Source: Streptomyces chartreusis NRRL 3882 (GTDB taxonomy: Bacteria > Actinomycetota > Actinomycetes > Streptomycetales > Streptomycetaceae). Taken from it: a stretch of 64,000 nucleotides of DNA. The stretch spans positions 3,224,001-3,288,000 of the forward strand of contig NZ_LT963352.1 of NCBI RefSeq assembly GCF_900236475.1, read 5' to 3'. Made by a program: the position numbers and the translations under genes. Shown here one piece after another: positions 1 to 10,063 of the stretch; the stretch's first letter is position 1, and each line of letters starts with the position of its first letter. The notes beneath the pieces were generated by a model that had not been told where the DNA came from, searched no databases, and saw nothing but the letters and a program-made list of their open reading frames with translations.

Positions 1-885
<885 letters not shown>

Positions 886-962
886 GAACGGCGGTGACGG
901 TTCGCCTCCACGGGGAACAGTGGTCGCGTCGCGGACGCTGTGACACGTGGAGGTGATCGTCG

Positions 963-2366
963 ATGACCGACGAGCAGGACAGGACCGAGTACCGCACCGA
1001 GCACGACTCCATGGGCGAGGTGCGGGTGCCCGCCCACGCCAAGTGGCGGGCCCAGACCCAGCGGGCGGTGGAGAACTTCCCCATCTCCGGACAGCGCATC
1101 GAGCGCGCGCACATCGAGGCGCTGGCCCGGATCAAGGGGGCGGCGGCCAAGGTCAACGCCGAGCTGGGGGTCCTGGACAAGGACATCGCCGGCGCGATCC
1201 AGGAGGCCGCCGGTGAGGTCGCCGAGGGCAAGTGGGACGCGCACTTCCCCGTCGACGTGTTCCAGACCGGGTCCGGGACCTCGTCCAACATGAACACCAA
1301 CGAGGTCATCGCCACGCTGGCCACCGAGCGGCTCGGGCGGGCCGTGCACCCGAACGACCACGTCAACGCCTCCCAGTCGTCCAACGACGTGTTCCCGTCC
1401 TCGATCCACATCGCCGCGACCGCCGCCGTCACGCGTGATCTGATCCCCGCCCTGGACCACCTCGCCGCCTCCCTGGAGCGCAAGGCCGAGGAGTTCTCCG
1501 ATGTAGTGAAGTCGGGGCGGACCCATCTCATGGACGCCACGCCCGTGACGCTGGGGCAGGAGTTCGGCGGGTACGCCGCCCAGGTGCGGTACGGGATCGA
1601 GCGGCTGGAGGCGTCCCTGCCCCGGCTCGCCGAACTGCCCCTCGGCGGTACGGCGGTCGGCACCGGCATCAACACCCCGCCCGGTTTCTCCGCCGCCGTG
1701 ATCGAGGAGGTCGCCCGTACGACCGGGCTGCCCCTCACCGAGGCGCGTGACCACTTCGAGGCGCAGGGCGCCCGGGACGGCATCGTCGAGACCAGCGGGC
1801 AGCTGCGGACGATCGCGGTCGGGCTGACGAAGATCGCCAACGACCTGCGGTGGATGTCCTCGGGGCCGCGCACCGGCCTCGCCGAGATCGCCCTGCCCGA
1901 CCTCCAGCCCGGGTCCTCGATCATGCCGGGCAAGGTGAATCCGGTCATCCCGGAGGCCGTGCTGATGGTCGCCGCCCAGGTCGTGGGGAACGACGCCACC
2001 GTCGCCGCCGCCGGTGCCGCCGGGAACTTCGAGCTCAACGTCATGCTGCCCGTCATCGCGAAGAACGTGCTGGAGTCCGTGCGGCTGCTCGCGAGCGCCA
2101 CGCGGCTGCTCGCCGACCGGACCGTCGACGGCATCACCGCCAACCGCGAGCGGGCGCGGGAGTACGCCGAGTCCTCCCCGTCCGTCGTCACGCCGCTCAA
2201 CAAGTACATCGGCTACGAGGAGGCCGCGAAGGTCGCCAAGAAGGCGCTGGCCGAGCGGAAGACGATCCGTCAGGTCGTGCTGGACAGCGGGTACGTGGAG
2301 CGCGGGGACCTGACCCTGGAGCAGCTCGACGAGGCGCTGGATGTCCTGCGGATGACACACCCGTGA
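963..2366 (+). CDS. fumC: Class II fumarate hydratase FumC
   Basis: The product is 467 aa, the usual length of class II, iron-independent, homotetrameric fumarases, which hydrate fumarate to malate in the cytosol. The family signature [11 protein letters not shown] is present (around residues 318-328), as are the substrate-binding stretches [14 protein letters not shown] (around 100) and [14 protein letters not shown] (around 130). The start is the ATG at 963, preceded by a GGAGGTG ribosome site at 948-954. Having the oxygen-stable class II enzyme next to the oxygen-labile class I enzyme fits an aerobe that meets iron limitation or oxidative stress. No regulatory site was recognised in the 77-base gap. 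Confidence 0.97.
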   Translation: MTDEQDRTEYRTEHDSMGEVRVPAHAKWRAQTQRAVENFPISGQRIERAHIEALARIKGAAAKVNAELGVLDKDIAGAIQEAAGEVAEGKWDAHFPVDVFQTGSGTSSNMNTNEVIATLATERLGRAVHPNDHVNASQSSNDVFPSSIHIAATAAVTRDLIPALDHLAASLERKAEEFSDVVKSGRTHLMDATPVTLGQEFGGYAAQVRYGIERLEASLPRLAELPLGGTAVGTGINTPPGFSAAVIEEVARTTGLPLTEARDHFEAQGARDGIVETSGQLRTIAVGLTKIANDLRWMSSGPRTGLAEIALPDLQPGSSIMPGKVNPVIPEAVLMVAAQVVGNDATVAAAGAAGNFELNVMLPVIAKNVLESVRLLASATRLLADRTVDGITANRERAREYAESSPSVVTPLNKYIGYEEAAKVAKKALAERKTIRQVVLDSGYVERGDLTLEQLDEALDVLRMTHP

Positions 2367-2449
2367 CGGTTCGCCGCGCGGGCGCGACCGGCGCGTGAAC
2401 CGTGACACGCGCCGCAGCGTCGTATGGCCATGGCACCTAATATCTGTGC

Positions 2450-3142
2450 ATGGCAGACGGTGGAGCGGTGAGACGCGTGGAAACGGGTGGTGCGGCAGGC
2501 TTCTGGGAGCCCGGGAGCGAGATCCTGTGGAGGTACCGGGAGAACGGCGGCGCGCGTTTCCACATCGCGCGTCCGGTCACCGTCGTACGGGACGACGCGG
2601 AGCTGCTCGCCGTGTGGCTGGCGCCCGGCACGGAATGTGTGAGGCCCGTGCTCGCCGACGGCACCCCCGTGCACCTGGAGCCGCTGGAGTCCCGTTACAC
2701 CAAGCCGCGGACCGTGCAGCGCGACCACTGGTTCGGCACGGGCGTGCTGAAGCTGGCCCGGCCGGCCGAGCCCTGGTCGGTGTGGCTGTTCTGGGAGCCG
2801 GGCTGGCGGTTCAAGAACTGGTACGTGAACCTGGAGGAGCCGCTGGCCCGTTGGGCGGGCGGTGTGGACTCCGTCGACCACTTCCTGGACATTTCCGTGC
2901 ACCCGGACCGCAGTTGGCACTGGCGTGACGAGGACGAGTTCGCCCAGGCTCTGCGGGACGGATTGATGGACGATCAGCAGGCCGAAAAGGTCCGAGCGGC
3001 CGGGCGGGCCGCCGTGGAGATGATCCGCGCCTGGGGGCCGCCGTTCTCGGAAGGCTGGCAGCACTGGCGCCCGGATCCGTCCTGGACGGTACCGTCACTG
3101 CCGGAGGACTGGGACCGTACGCCTGCGCATGTGTCCTCATGA
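2450..3142 (+). CDS. DUF402 domain protein
   Basis: The 230-aa protein fits the DUF402/FomD-like family. Features seen are a Trp-rich central segment (WSVWLFWEPGWRFKNWYVNLE, residues about 104-124), followed by a DHFLDISVHPDRSWHWRDEDE acidic block, the part that in studied relatives binds divalent metal for phosphate-ester hydrolysis. Members act as nucleoside di- or triphosphate hydrolases or remain uncharacterised, and the substrate here is unknown. ATG 2450 was taken as start because the protein then aligns through its N-terminal basic segment. It sits alone between fumC and the phosphatase gene and has no obvious operon partner. Confidence 0.8.
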   Translation: MADGGAVRRVETGGAAGFWEPGSEILWRYRENGGARFHIARPVTVVRDDAELLAVWLAPGTECVRPVLADGTPVHLEPLESRYTKPRTVQRDHWFGTGVLKLARPAEPWSVWLFWEPGWRFKNWYVNLEEPLARWAGGVDSVDHFLDISVHPDRSWHWRDEDEFAQALRDGLMDDQQAEKVRAAGRAAVEMIRAWGPPFSEGWQHWRPDPSWTVPSLPEDWDRTPAHVSS

Positions 3143-3443
3143 GACCCTTGATGCGCCCCCGGGCAAGAAACGTAGGATCGTCCTCCGCAAGGGCGCGCGG
3201 CGGCAACTGACGGAGCACGCGCTGGGCTTGACCGATCGTCACCGAGGGGCGGCAGGACGTGAGCGAGGGGTACGAGGGCAACACCGGCAGGGCCTGCGCC
3301 ACAGGCCCTCAGGACCGCAGACGGTCCGCCGGTGGCACGGGAAGAACCTCTGACCACGCGGGGATTCCGTTCCTGGGGCAGGTATTCCGGGTATCGGAGT
3401 TTCGGCGGGACCACCTGCACCTCTGGCGTGCAGCCCCGGACGG
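3143..3443. other. Intergenic region, 301 bases
   Basis: The gap lies between the DUF402 gene and the SpoIIE-type phosphatase gene, both on the plus strand. Several short open frames cross it, but none has family resemblance. It presumably holds the promoter of the phosphatase gene, although no clear -35/-10 pair was picked out by eye. Confidence 0.5.
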
Positions 3444-5588
3444 ATGGATGCGACACGCGTGACGGAGCAGCCGACCTCCTTCGAACGCCCGCAAGCGGGC
3501 GTCGACCCCGCGGACCCCCGCGGGGCGCTCGTGCATACCTCGACACCGGCGCGTGCGCCCGGTACGGGCGCCTTACCGGTACAGGGCCGCTGCGGCGGCG
3601 ACGTCACCGCTCCGCTCACGACGGCGCACACCACGCCGGGCACGTCGGAGCCGGGCACCTCCACGCCGTTCGGCAAGGGCAAGGACACCGTGAGCGACCC
3701 CGTCTCCGAGCACTCCCAGCCGGGTACCGAGCAGACCGCCGAGCGCGACACCCCTCGGCCGCGGCCCGCCCCCGAGGGCATTCCGGTCCAGCCGGCCGAC
3801 GAACAGGACCGGCCGACGCCCGGCCCCGACGGGCAGGAGCGCCGCAGCGGCCAGAGCCTGCCGCCCGGCCGGCCCACGCCGATGCGGCGCGACGGCGACC
3901 GGCTGCGCTTCGTGGGCGCCGCAACCCGGCGGATCGCCCGCGGTATCGATCTCGACGAGATCGTGATGGGGCTGTGCCGGGCCACCGTGCCCACGTTCTC
4001 CGACGCGATCCTGGTCTATCTGCGCGACCCGCTGCCCGTCGGCGACGAGCGGCCCACCGGCCCGCTGGTGCTGCGGCTGCGGCGCACCGACCGGATACCG
4101 GCCGAGCGCGACACGGAGAACGGCTTCCTGCCGGCCGCGCAGCCCGAGCCGAACGAGCTGGACACGGTCGGCGCCGAGCTGTGCGAGGTCCGGCCCGGCA
4201 GCGCGCTCGCCGAGGTCCTGCGGGGCGTGCGCCCGGTGTTCACGGACGCTCCCGCGGCCCGCGCCGCGCTGCCCGAGTTGCTCGGGGACGGCGGCGAGTT
4301 CGCCGTGCCGGACGGGCAGCGCGCGATCCTCGCGCCGCTGCGCGGCAGGCGCCGGGTCATCGGTGCCGCCCTGTTCCTGCGCCGTCCCGAACGCATCGCC
4401 TTCGAGCCGGACGACCTGCTGGTCGCCGCCCAGCTCGCCACGCACAGCGCCCTGGGCATCGACAAGGCCGTCCTGTACGGCCGCGAGGCCTACATCGCGG
4501 ACGAGCTGCAGCGCACGATGCTGCCCGAGACGCTGCCCCGCCCCACGGGCGTGCGGCTCGCCTCGCGTTACCTGCCGGCCGCGGAGACCGCCCGCGTCGG
4601 CGGCGACTGGTACGACGCCATCCCGCTGCCCGGCAGCCGGGTCGCCCTGGTCGTCGGCGACGTCATGGGCCACTCCATGACCTCGGCCGCCATCATGGGC
4701 CAGCTGCGCACCACCGCCCAGACCCTCGCCGGTCTCGACCTGCCGCCGCAGGAGGTCCTGCACCACCTCGACGAACAGGCCCAGCGCCTCGGCGTGGACC
4801 GCATGGCGACCTGCCTCTACGCGGTCTACGACCCGGTATCGCACCGCATCACCATCGCCAACGCCGGTCATCCCCCGCCCGTCCTGCTCCACCTGGGCGG
4901 CCGTGCCGAGGTGCTGCGCGTGCCGGCCGGTGCCCCCATCGGGGTCGGCGGCGTGGACTTCGAGGCGGTGGAGCTGGACGCGCCCGCCGGGGCGACCCTG
5001 CTGCTGTACACCGACGGCCTGGTCGAGTCCCGGCTGCGGGACGTGTGGACCGGCATCGAGCAGCTGCGGGAGAAGCTCGCCGCGACCGCGCAGCTCACCG
5101 GGCCGGACCACCCGCCGCCCCTGGAAGCGCTGTGCGACGAGGTGCTCGACATGCTCGGCCCGGGCGACCGGGACGACGACATCGCGCTGCTCGCCGCCCG
5201 CTTCGACGGCATCGCGCCCAGCGATGTGGCGTACTGGTTCCTGGAGCCGGAGGACGCCGCCCCCGGGCGGGCCCGCCGGCTGGCCCGGCGCGCGCTGTCG
5301 CGCTGGGGCCTGGAGGAACTCAGCGACTCGGTCGAGCTGCTGGTCAGCGAGGTCGTGACGAACGCCGTGCGGTACGCCACCCGGCCGGTCACGCTCCGGC
5401 TGCTGCGGACGGATGTCCTGCGGTGCGAAGTGGGCGACGACGTCCCGCAGTTGCCGCGCCTGCGGCAGGCGCGCGCCACCGACGAGGGCGGACGCGGGCT
5501 GTACCTGGTGAACCGGCTGGCCCGGCGCTGGGGCGCGACCCGGCTCAGCACGGGCAAGGTCGTCTGGTTCGAGCTCAACCGCAGCTGA
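3444..5588 (+). CDS. GAF - SpoIIE PP2C phosphatase - HATPase_c regulator
   Basis: The 714-aa protein has a disordered Pro/Gly-rich N-terminus (about 1-145), a GAF sensor domain (about 150-345), a PP2C-type SpoIIE phosphatase domain (about 355-570, with VGGDWYDAIPL and VVGDVMGHSMTSAAIMGQLR carrying the metal-binding Asp residues) and a C-terminal RsbW-like ATPase domain (about 590-714, with ELLVSEVVTNAVRYA and the GGRGLYLVN box). Such proteins pair a Ser/Thr phosphatase with an anti-sigma kinase fold in the partner-switching control of stress or developmental sigma factors. The partner here is unknown. A GTG at 3690 preceded by AAGGAC is a credible alternative start (632 aa), since the first 82 residues look like linker. 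Confidence 0.9.
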   Translation: MDATRVTEQPTSFERPQAGVDPADPRGALVHTSTPARAPGTGALPVQGRCGGDVTAPLTTAHTTPGTSEPGTSTPFGKGKDTVSDPVSEHSQPGTEQTAERDTPRPRPAPEGIPVQPADEQDRPTPGPDGQERRSGQSLPPGRPTPMRRDGDRLRFVGAATRRIARGIDLDEIVMGLCRATVPTFSDAILVYLRDPLPVGDERPTGPLVLRLRRTDRIPAERDTENGFLPAAQPEPNELDTVGAELCEVRPGSALAEVLRGVRPVFTDAPAARAALPELLGDGGEFAVPDGQRAILAPLRGRRRVIGAALFLRRPERIAFEPDDLLVAAQLATHSALGIDKAVLYGREAYIADELQRTMLPETLPRPTGVRLASRYLPAAETARVGGDWYDAIPLPGSRVALVVGDVMGHSMTSAAIMGQLRTTAQTLAGLDLPPQEVLHHLDEQAQRLGVDRMATCLYAVYDPVSHRITIANAGHPPPVLLHLGGRAEVLRVPAGAPIGVGGVDFEAVELDAPAGATLLLYTDGLVESRLRDVWTGIEQLREKLAATAQLTGPDHPPPLEALCDEVLDMLGPGDRDDDIALLAARFDGIAPSDVAYWFLEPEDAAPGRARRLARRALSRWGLEELSDSVELLVSEVVTNAVRYATRPVTLRLLRTDVLRCEVGDDVPQLPRLRQARATDEGGRGLYLVNRLARRWGATRLSTGKVVWFELNRS

Positions 5589-5626
5589 GACGCCGTACCG
5601 ACAAGCGGCTGACGCGCCGCTGCGAA

Positions 5627-5668
5627 ACGCCGAAGGGCGCCCGGTGCTCGCCGGGCGCCCTTCGGCGT
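5627..5668. terminator. Bidirectional hairpin terminator
   Basis: A perfect 18-bp inverted repeat (5627-5644 with 5651-5668, arm ACGCCGAAGGGCGCCCGG) encloses a 6-base loop. It lies between the convergent phosphatase gene (ends 5588) and the penicillin-binding protein gene (ends 5691), so it can end both transcripts. It lacks a U-tract, as is common in Streptomyces. Confidence 0.9.
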
Positions 5669-5690
5669 CTGCTGGTCTTCTCCTGGCCGT

Positions 5691-8015
5691 CTACTCTTCG
5701 CCGCCCGGCTTCGGCTTGACCGGGTCGAACGGGCCACCGCCGCCGTCGGCCGGTGGTGTCGTCTCCGGGGCCGTCGGCGGAGTGAAGGTGGGCGGTGTCG
5801 TCGTCGGAGTCGGCGGCGGCGAGCTGCTCGGTTCCTGAGTCGTCGGCGGCGGTGACGACGACGGTGCCTCGGTCGTCGGCTCCTGCGTGGGCTCCTGGGT
5901 CGGCGACTGGGTCACCGTCGGCGTCACCGTCGGCTGGACGGCCGCGCCCTGCTGGGTCTCCAGGTCGAACTTGCTGACGTCGCCCATCACGCCGAAGGTG
6001 TACGCCGCCCAGATCTCCGCCGGGAAGCCACCGCCGTTGACCCGGGGCTGGCCGCCCGCCTTGTACATCGGGACCTGGGCGTGGGTCTTGGCGTCCTCGC
6101 CGAACAGGCCGACGGAGGTGACCAGGTTCGGCGTGTAGCCGGTGAACCAGGCCGACTTGTTGTTGTCGGACGTACCCGTCTTGCCCGCGACCTGCTGGCC
6201 GTCGCGCTCGGGGTTGTTCCGTACGGACACCTGGGCGGTGCCGTCGTCGACCACGCCGGTCAGCACCGAGGTCACCGAGTCGGCGGCCTCGCGGCTGACG
6301 GCCTGGCCGCCGACCGGGTCGGGCATGGTGACCGTCTTGTTCAGGTGCTCCGCCGACTTCACGAGGGCCGGGGTGACCTTCTTGCCGTGGTTGGCGAGGG
6401 TGGCGTAGACACCCGCCATCTCCATGGGGCTCGCGCCCATGCTGCCCAGGGTCTGGGCGGGCACGGCCTCCATGTTCTTGGTGTCCATGCCGAGTTTGCC
6501 GGCGACGTCGACCACGTCGGTCATGCCGACGTCGACGCCCATCTGCGCGAAGACGGAGTTGACGGACTTGTTCATCGCCGTCTGGACGGTGATCTTCCCG
6601 TAGTTCCTGTCGTCCTCGTTCTCGGGGGCGAAGCCGACCTTGGTGCCGTTGTCCACGACCTGGCGCTTGCTCGTGCCGTCGTAGATCGTGTTCGCCGTGA
6701 TCGGCTTGCCGTCCTGCGTCTTCGCCTGCTCCTCCAGGGCCGCGGCGAGGATGACCGGCTTGAACGTGGAGGCGGGCTGGTAGTCGGAGCGGGTGGCGTT
6801 GTTGGTGTAGTGCTCGAAGTAGTTCACGCCGCCGTACATCGCGACCACGGCGCCCGTCTTGGGGTTCACGGACGCGGCACCGGCCTGGACGTCCCCGTCG
6901 ACCTTGCGCTTCTCGGGGTCGAGCTTGCTGGTCAGCTGCTGCTTGACGGACTTCTCCAGCGCCGCCTGCTTCTTCTTGTCGATGTTGAGCGTGACGGTCC
7001 AGCCGCCGGCACTGACCATCGCCTCGGCATCCTTGGTGTTGCTCGCGGTGCCCTCGGCGACGAGCTGCTTCTCCAGTGCCGCGTTGGCCGCGTTGACCAG
7101 GTAGCCCTTCTGGCCCTCCATGCCGGGGGCGGGCCTGGGCTCCTTCGGCACCGGGAACTTCATGCCGGCGCGCTCGGACCGGCTCAGCCAGCCCTCGTCG
7201 ACCATGTTGTTCAGGACGTAGTTCCAGCGGGCCTTCACCAACTTCTTACCCGTCGGGGAGGCGACCGCCCAGTCGTACTCGCTGGGGGCCTGGAGCAGCG
7301 CGGCGAGGTAGGCGCCCTGCGCGACCGTGAGGTCCTCGGCGTCGGTGCGGTAGTAGGCCTGCGCGGCGGCCTGGATGCCGTAGGCGTTGCGGCCGTAGTA
7401 GCTGGTGTTGATGTAGCCGGCGAGGATGTAGTCCTTGGACTTCTCCCGGTCCAGCTTCAGCGAGATGACCAGTTCCTTCAGCTTGCGGGAGACGGTCTGT
7501 TCCTGCGACAGGTAGTAGTTCTTGACGTACTGCTGGGTGATCGTCGAACCGCCCTGCGCGCCCCTGCCGGCGAGCGTGTTGAACAGGCCGCGGGCGGTGC
7601 CCTTGAGGTCGACGCCGGCGTCCTTGTAGAAGGTCTTGTTCTCGGCCGCGACGAAGGTGAGCCGCACGCCCTTGGGGACCCGGGACAGATCGACGACCTC
7701 GCGGTTGACCTTGCCGTCGCGGGCCATGATCGAGCCGTCGCTGTACTTGTAGATGTTGCTCTGCCGCTTGGCGTCGGCGTTCCCCTCGGGGATGCCGATC
7801 ATCATGTACAGCACGATGAAGGCGCCCATGCCGAGCAGGCACAGGCCGAAGAAGGTGCCGAGCATCTTCTTCCAGGTGAAGAGCCGGCGTATACCGCTCT
7901 TCCCGGCCGCGCCCGACGAACGGCGGCGCTTGGGTGCCGCCCGGCGCCCACCGCGCTGTCTGGCGCGTCTTTCTTCCGCTCGTCCCATGGGTCCGATCCG
8001 CTCCGCTTCGTTCAT
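5691..8015 (-). CDS. Class A penicillin-binding protein (transglycosylase/transpeptidase)
   Basis: The 774-aa bifunctional murein synthase polymerises lipid II glycan and cross-links stem peptides outside the membrane. From the N-terminus it has a basic cytosolic tail, one membrane segment (about 51-73, FFGLCLLGMGAFIVLYMM), a GT51 glycosyltransferase domain (about 100-280, with FVAAENKTFYKDAG and GGSTITQQYVKN) and a transpeptidase domain with the SxxK nucleophile in QPASTFKPVI, SVN in NKSVNSVFAQMG, and KTGT in VAGKTGTSDN. The C-terminal 85 residues are a Thr/Pro/Ser tail with repeated TQEP and SSSPPPT units, likely extracellular. A second start (MGRAEERRAR, 27 bases in) is possible. It is divergent from the SPFH gene. 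Confidence 0.96.
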   Translation of the reverse strand: MNEAERIGPMGRAEERRARQRGGRRAAPKRRRSSGAAGKSGIRRLFTWKKMLGTFFGLCLLGMGAFIVLYMMIGIPEGNADAKRQSNIYKYSDGSIMARDGKVNREVVDLSRVPKGVRLTFVAAENKTFYKDAGVDLKGTARGLFNTLAGRGAQGGSTITQQYVKNYYLSQEQTVSRKLKELVISLKLDREKSKDYILAGYINTSYYGRNAYGIQAAAQAYYRTDAEDLTVAQGAYLAALLQAPSEYDWAVASPTGKKLVKARWNYVLNNMVDEGWLSRSERAGMKFPVPKEPRPAPGMEGQKGYLVNAANAALEKQLVAEGTASNTKDAEAMVSAGGWTVTLNIDKKKQAALEKSVKQQLTSKLDPEKRKVDGDVQAGAASVNPKTGAVVAMYGGVNYFEHYTNNATRSDYQPASTFKPVILAAALEEQAKTQDGKPITANTIYDGTSKRQVVDNGTKVGFAPENEDDRNYGKITVQTAMNKSVNSVFAQMGVDVGMTDVVDVAGKLGMDTKNMEAVPAQTLGSMGASPMEMAGVYATLANHGKKVTPALVKSAEHLNKTVTMPDPVGGQAVSREAADSVTSVLTGVVDDGTAQVSVRNNPERDGQQVAGKTGTSDNNKSAWFTGYTPNLVTSVGLFGEDAKTHAQVPMYKAGGQPRVNGGGFPAEIWAAYTFGVMGDVSKFDLETQQGAAVQPTVTPTVTQSPTQEPTQEPTTEAPSSSPPPTTQEPSSSPPPTPTTTPPTFTPPTAPETTPPADGGGGPFDPVKPKPGGEE

Positions 8016-8180
8016 GTGTGCTCATGTGTCACACAGGTCGCCGCTCAGGTCAGCTCAGAAAGCTAACACCGGGAGATAAGAGAGAGGGCTGCCGATCCGG
8101 CCCTTTACGGACGTGACAATCAGCACCCATCCCAACGGAACCGACGTTCAAGACACGCGTAGGGTTGCCAGAACCGGGAA

Positions 8181-8194
8181 AAGTGATATCACTT
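8181..8194. promoter_or_regulatory. 14-bp perfect palindrome, candidate operator
   Basis: AAGTGATATCACTT is a perfect inverted repeat in the divergent gap between the penicillin-binding protein and SPFH genes. It ends 55 bases before the SPFH start. The second gene of that operon encodes a ribbon-helix-helix-like protein, a class that binds short palindromes, so autoregulation is a reasonable guess. No direct evidence of binding exists in the sequence. Confidence 0.5.
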
Positions 8195-8248
8195 AGATAG
8201 ATGGAAGCTAAGCAGGAGCGGCTTCCCTGGAGGAACGGGGGATCACCC

Positions 8249-9184
8249 ATGTCCACACAGCAACCGCAGGTCACCGCCGATGTGCCCGAGATGCCTGCAC
8301 CCCGCGTGCGGGAATTCACCGCGCACAGCATCGGCGGCGGACTCGCCCTGCTGCTCGGCCTGGTCGGCCTGCTGGCCGGCGCCGGGCTGATCGCGGTTGC
8401 CACGGCGGTCGACGGGGGCGGGGCCAAGGCCGCACTGATCATCGGCGGCATCCTGGTCGCGCTCGCGGCCTTCCTGGCCATGTGCGGGCTGAACATGGTG
8501 GCGCCCGGCGAGGCCCGGGTCGTCCAGCTCTTCGGCCGCTACCGCGGGACGATCCGGCAGGACGGCCTGCGCTGGGTGAACCCGCTCACCTCGCGCACCA
8601 GGATCTCCACGCGCGTCCGCAACCACGAGACCGCCGTCCTGAAGGTCAACGACGCCTACGGCAACCCGATCGAGCTCGCCGCGGTCGTGGTGTGGCGGGT
8701 CGAGGACACCGCCCAGGCCGTCTTCGAGGTGGACGACTACGTCGAGTTCGTCTCCACGCAGACCGAGGCGGCCGTGCGGCACATCGCCATCGAGTACCCC
8801 TACGACGCCCACGAGGAGGACGGCCTCTCGCTGCGCGGCAACGCCGAGGAGATCACCGAGAAGCTCGCCGTCGAACTGCACGCGCGCGTGGAGGCGGCCG
8901 GGGTGCAGATCATCGAGTCGCGCTTCACCCACCTCGCGTACGCCCCCGAGATCGCCTCCGCGATGCTCCAGCGGCAGCAGGCCGGAGCGGTCGTCGCGGC
9001 CCGGCGGCAGATCGTCGACGGGGCGGTGGGCATGGTCGAGGCCGCGATCGCCCGGATCACCGAGCGGGACATCGTGGAGCTGGACTCCGAGCGGAAGGCG
9101 ACGATGGTCTCCAACCTGATGGTGGTGCTCTGCGGGGACCGCGCCGCGCAGCCGGTCCTCAACACCGGGTCCCTGTACCAGTGA
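8249..9184 (+). CDS. SPFH/band 7 (stomatin-like) membrane protein
   Basis: The product is 311 aa from ATG 8249. Two hydrophobic segments near the N-terminus (about 27-75, LALLLGLVGLLAGAGLIAVA and ALIIGGILVALAAFLAMCGL) are followed by an SPFH domain beginning MVAPGEARVVQLFGRYRGTI and containing the conserved NPIELAAVVVWRVEDTAQA. These proteins form ring-like or microdomain assemblies at membranes. ATG 8249 was preferred over ATG 8201 because a purine-rich GGGGGA lies just ahead of it and the extra 16 residues are not hydrophobic or conserved-looking. Its stop overlaps the GTG of the next gene, so the two are translationally coupled. Confidence 0.9.
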   Translation: MSTQQPQVTADVPEMPAPRVREFTAHSIGGGLALLLGLVGLLAGAGLIAVATAVDGGGAKAALIIGGILVALAAFLAMCGLNMVAPGEARVVQLFGRYRGTIRQDGLRWVNPLTSRTRISTRVRNHETAVLKVNDAYGNPIELAAVVVWRVEDTAQAVFEVDDYVEFVSTQTEAAVRHIAIEYPYDAHEEDGLSLRGNAEEITEKLAVELHARVEAAGVQIIESRFTHLAYAPEIASAMLQRQQAGAVVAARRQIVDGAVGMVEAAIARITERDIVELDSERKATMVSNLMVVLCGDRAAQPVLNTGSLYQ

Positions 9185-9426
9185 CCGTGCCCCCCGAAGG
9201 TCCGGGTTCGCGGCGCCGGCCGCAGCAGCAGCGCAAGCAGGTGCTGCTGCGGCTGGACCCGGCGGTGTACGAGGCGCTGGCGCGGTGGGCCGGGGACGAA
9301 CTGCGGTCGGCCAACGCGCAGATCGAGTTCCTCTTGCGGAAGGCGCTGGCCGAGGCGGGGCGGCTGCCGCGGGAGACGGGGCCGCTGCCCAGGCGGGGAC
9401 GCCCGCCCCGGGACTCGGAGCAATAG
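9181..9426 (+). CDS. Small ribbon-helix-helix-like DNA-binding protein
   Basis: The 81-aa basic protein begins at a GTG that overlaps the stop of the SPFH gene (GTGA). The core QVLLRLDPAVYEALARWA followed by LRSANAQIEFLLRKALAEAG has the beta-strand, helix A, helix B pattern of Arc/MetJ-type RHH proteins, with a disordered basic tail (RRGRPPRDSEQ). Such proteins act as dimeric repressors or as toxin-antitoxin antitoxins. No toxin gene is adjacent, so a regulatory role on the SPFH operon is the simplest reading. The 14-bp palindrome upstream of the operon is a possible target. Confidence 0.75.
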   Translation: MTVPPEGPGSRRRPQQQRKQVLLRLDPAVYEALARWAGDELRSANAQIEFLLRKALAEAGRLPRETGPLPRRGRPPRDSEQ

Positions 9427-9497
9427 CCTGTTGCGGAACCGTGACAACAGCCCCCGACCTGCGCGGCCACACCGCCCGCCATGAACTGCACACTCGG

Positions 9498-9529
9498 CGT
9501 ATACATGCCGCGTATACACCCCGTGTACA
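9498..9529 (+). promoter_or_regulatory. Triplicate GTATACA-type repeats, candidate PadR operator
   Basis: Two exact copies of CGTATACA (9498-9505, 9511-9518) and a near copy CGTGTACA (9522-9529) lie in the 40 bases before the padR start. The core GTATAC is self-complementary. PadR-family repressors of drug efflux operons often bind AT-containing palindromes overlapping their own promoter, so this is a likely autoregulatory site. Confidence 0.6.
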
Positions 9530-9538
9530 GTCCTGCTC

Positions 9539-10063
9539 ATGTCCATCGGTCACACTCTCCTGGGGCTCCTGGAGTCCGGCCCGCGCCACGGTTACGACCT
9601 GAAGCGGGCCTTCGACGAGAAGTTCGGTCACGACCGGCCGCTCCACTACGGCCAGGTCTACTCGACGATGTCCCGGCTGCTGAAGAACGGGCTCGTCGAG
9701 GTCGACGGCATCGAGGCCGGCGGCGGACCCGAGCGCAAGCGGTACGCGATCACCGAGGCCGGCATCACCGATGTCGAACGGTGGCTCGCGACGCCGGAGA
9801 AGCCGGAGCCGTACCTCCAGTCGACCCTCTACACCAAGGTCGTCCTCGCGCTGCTCACCCACCGCGACGCCGCCGACATCCTCGACACGCAGCGCTCGGA
9901 ACACCTGCGCAGCATGCGGATCCTCACCGACCGCAAGCGCAAGGGCGATCTGGCCGACCAGCTGATCTGCGACCACGCCCTGTTCCACCTGGAGGCGGAC
10001 CTGCGCTGGCTGGAACTGACCGCGGCCCGACTGGACAAGCTCCGTGAGGCGGTGACCCGGTGA
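9539..10063 (+). CDS. PadR-family transcriptional regulator
   Basis: The 174-aa protein has an N-terminal winged helix (residues 1-85: ILG-type opening MSIGHTLLGLLESGPRHGYDL, recognition segment YGQVYSTMSRLLKNGLVEV, wing GPERKRYAITEAG) and a C-terminal helical dimerisation domain typical of PadR subfamily s1. These repressors usually control the adjacent transporter and release DNA on binding a toxic ligand. The gene overlaps the ABC ATPase gene by 4 bases and heads that operon, which makes the exporter its likely target. Repeats at 9498-9529 may be its operator. Confidence 0.93.
   Translation: MSIGHTLLGLLESGPRHGYDLKRAFDEKFGHDRPLHYGQVYSTMSRLLKNGLVEVDGIEAGGGPERKRYAITEAGITDVERWLATPEKPEPYLQSTLYTKVVLALLTHRDAADILDTQRSEHLRSMRILTDRKRKGDLADQLICDHALFHLEADLRWLELTAARLDKLREAVTR

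Noticed and set aside
6081..8066. 661-codon plus-strand ORF antisense to the penicillin-binding protein.
   Set aside because: The opposite strand has all transglycosylase and transpeptidase motifs. This frame shows only Gly/Val/Asp-rich shadow composition.
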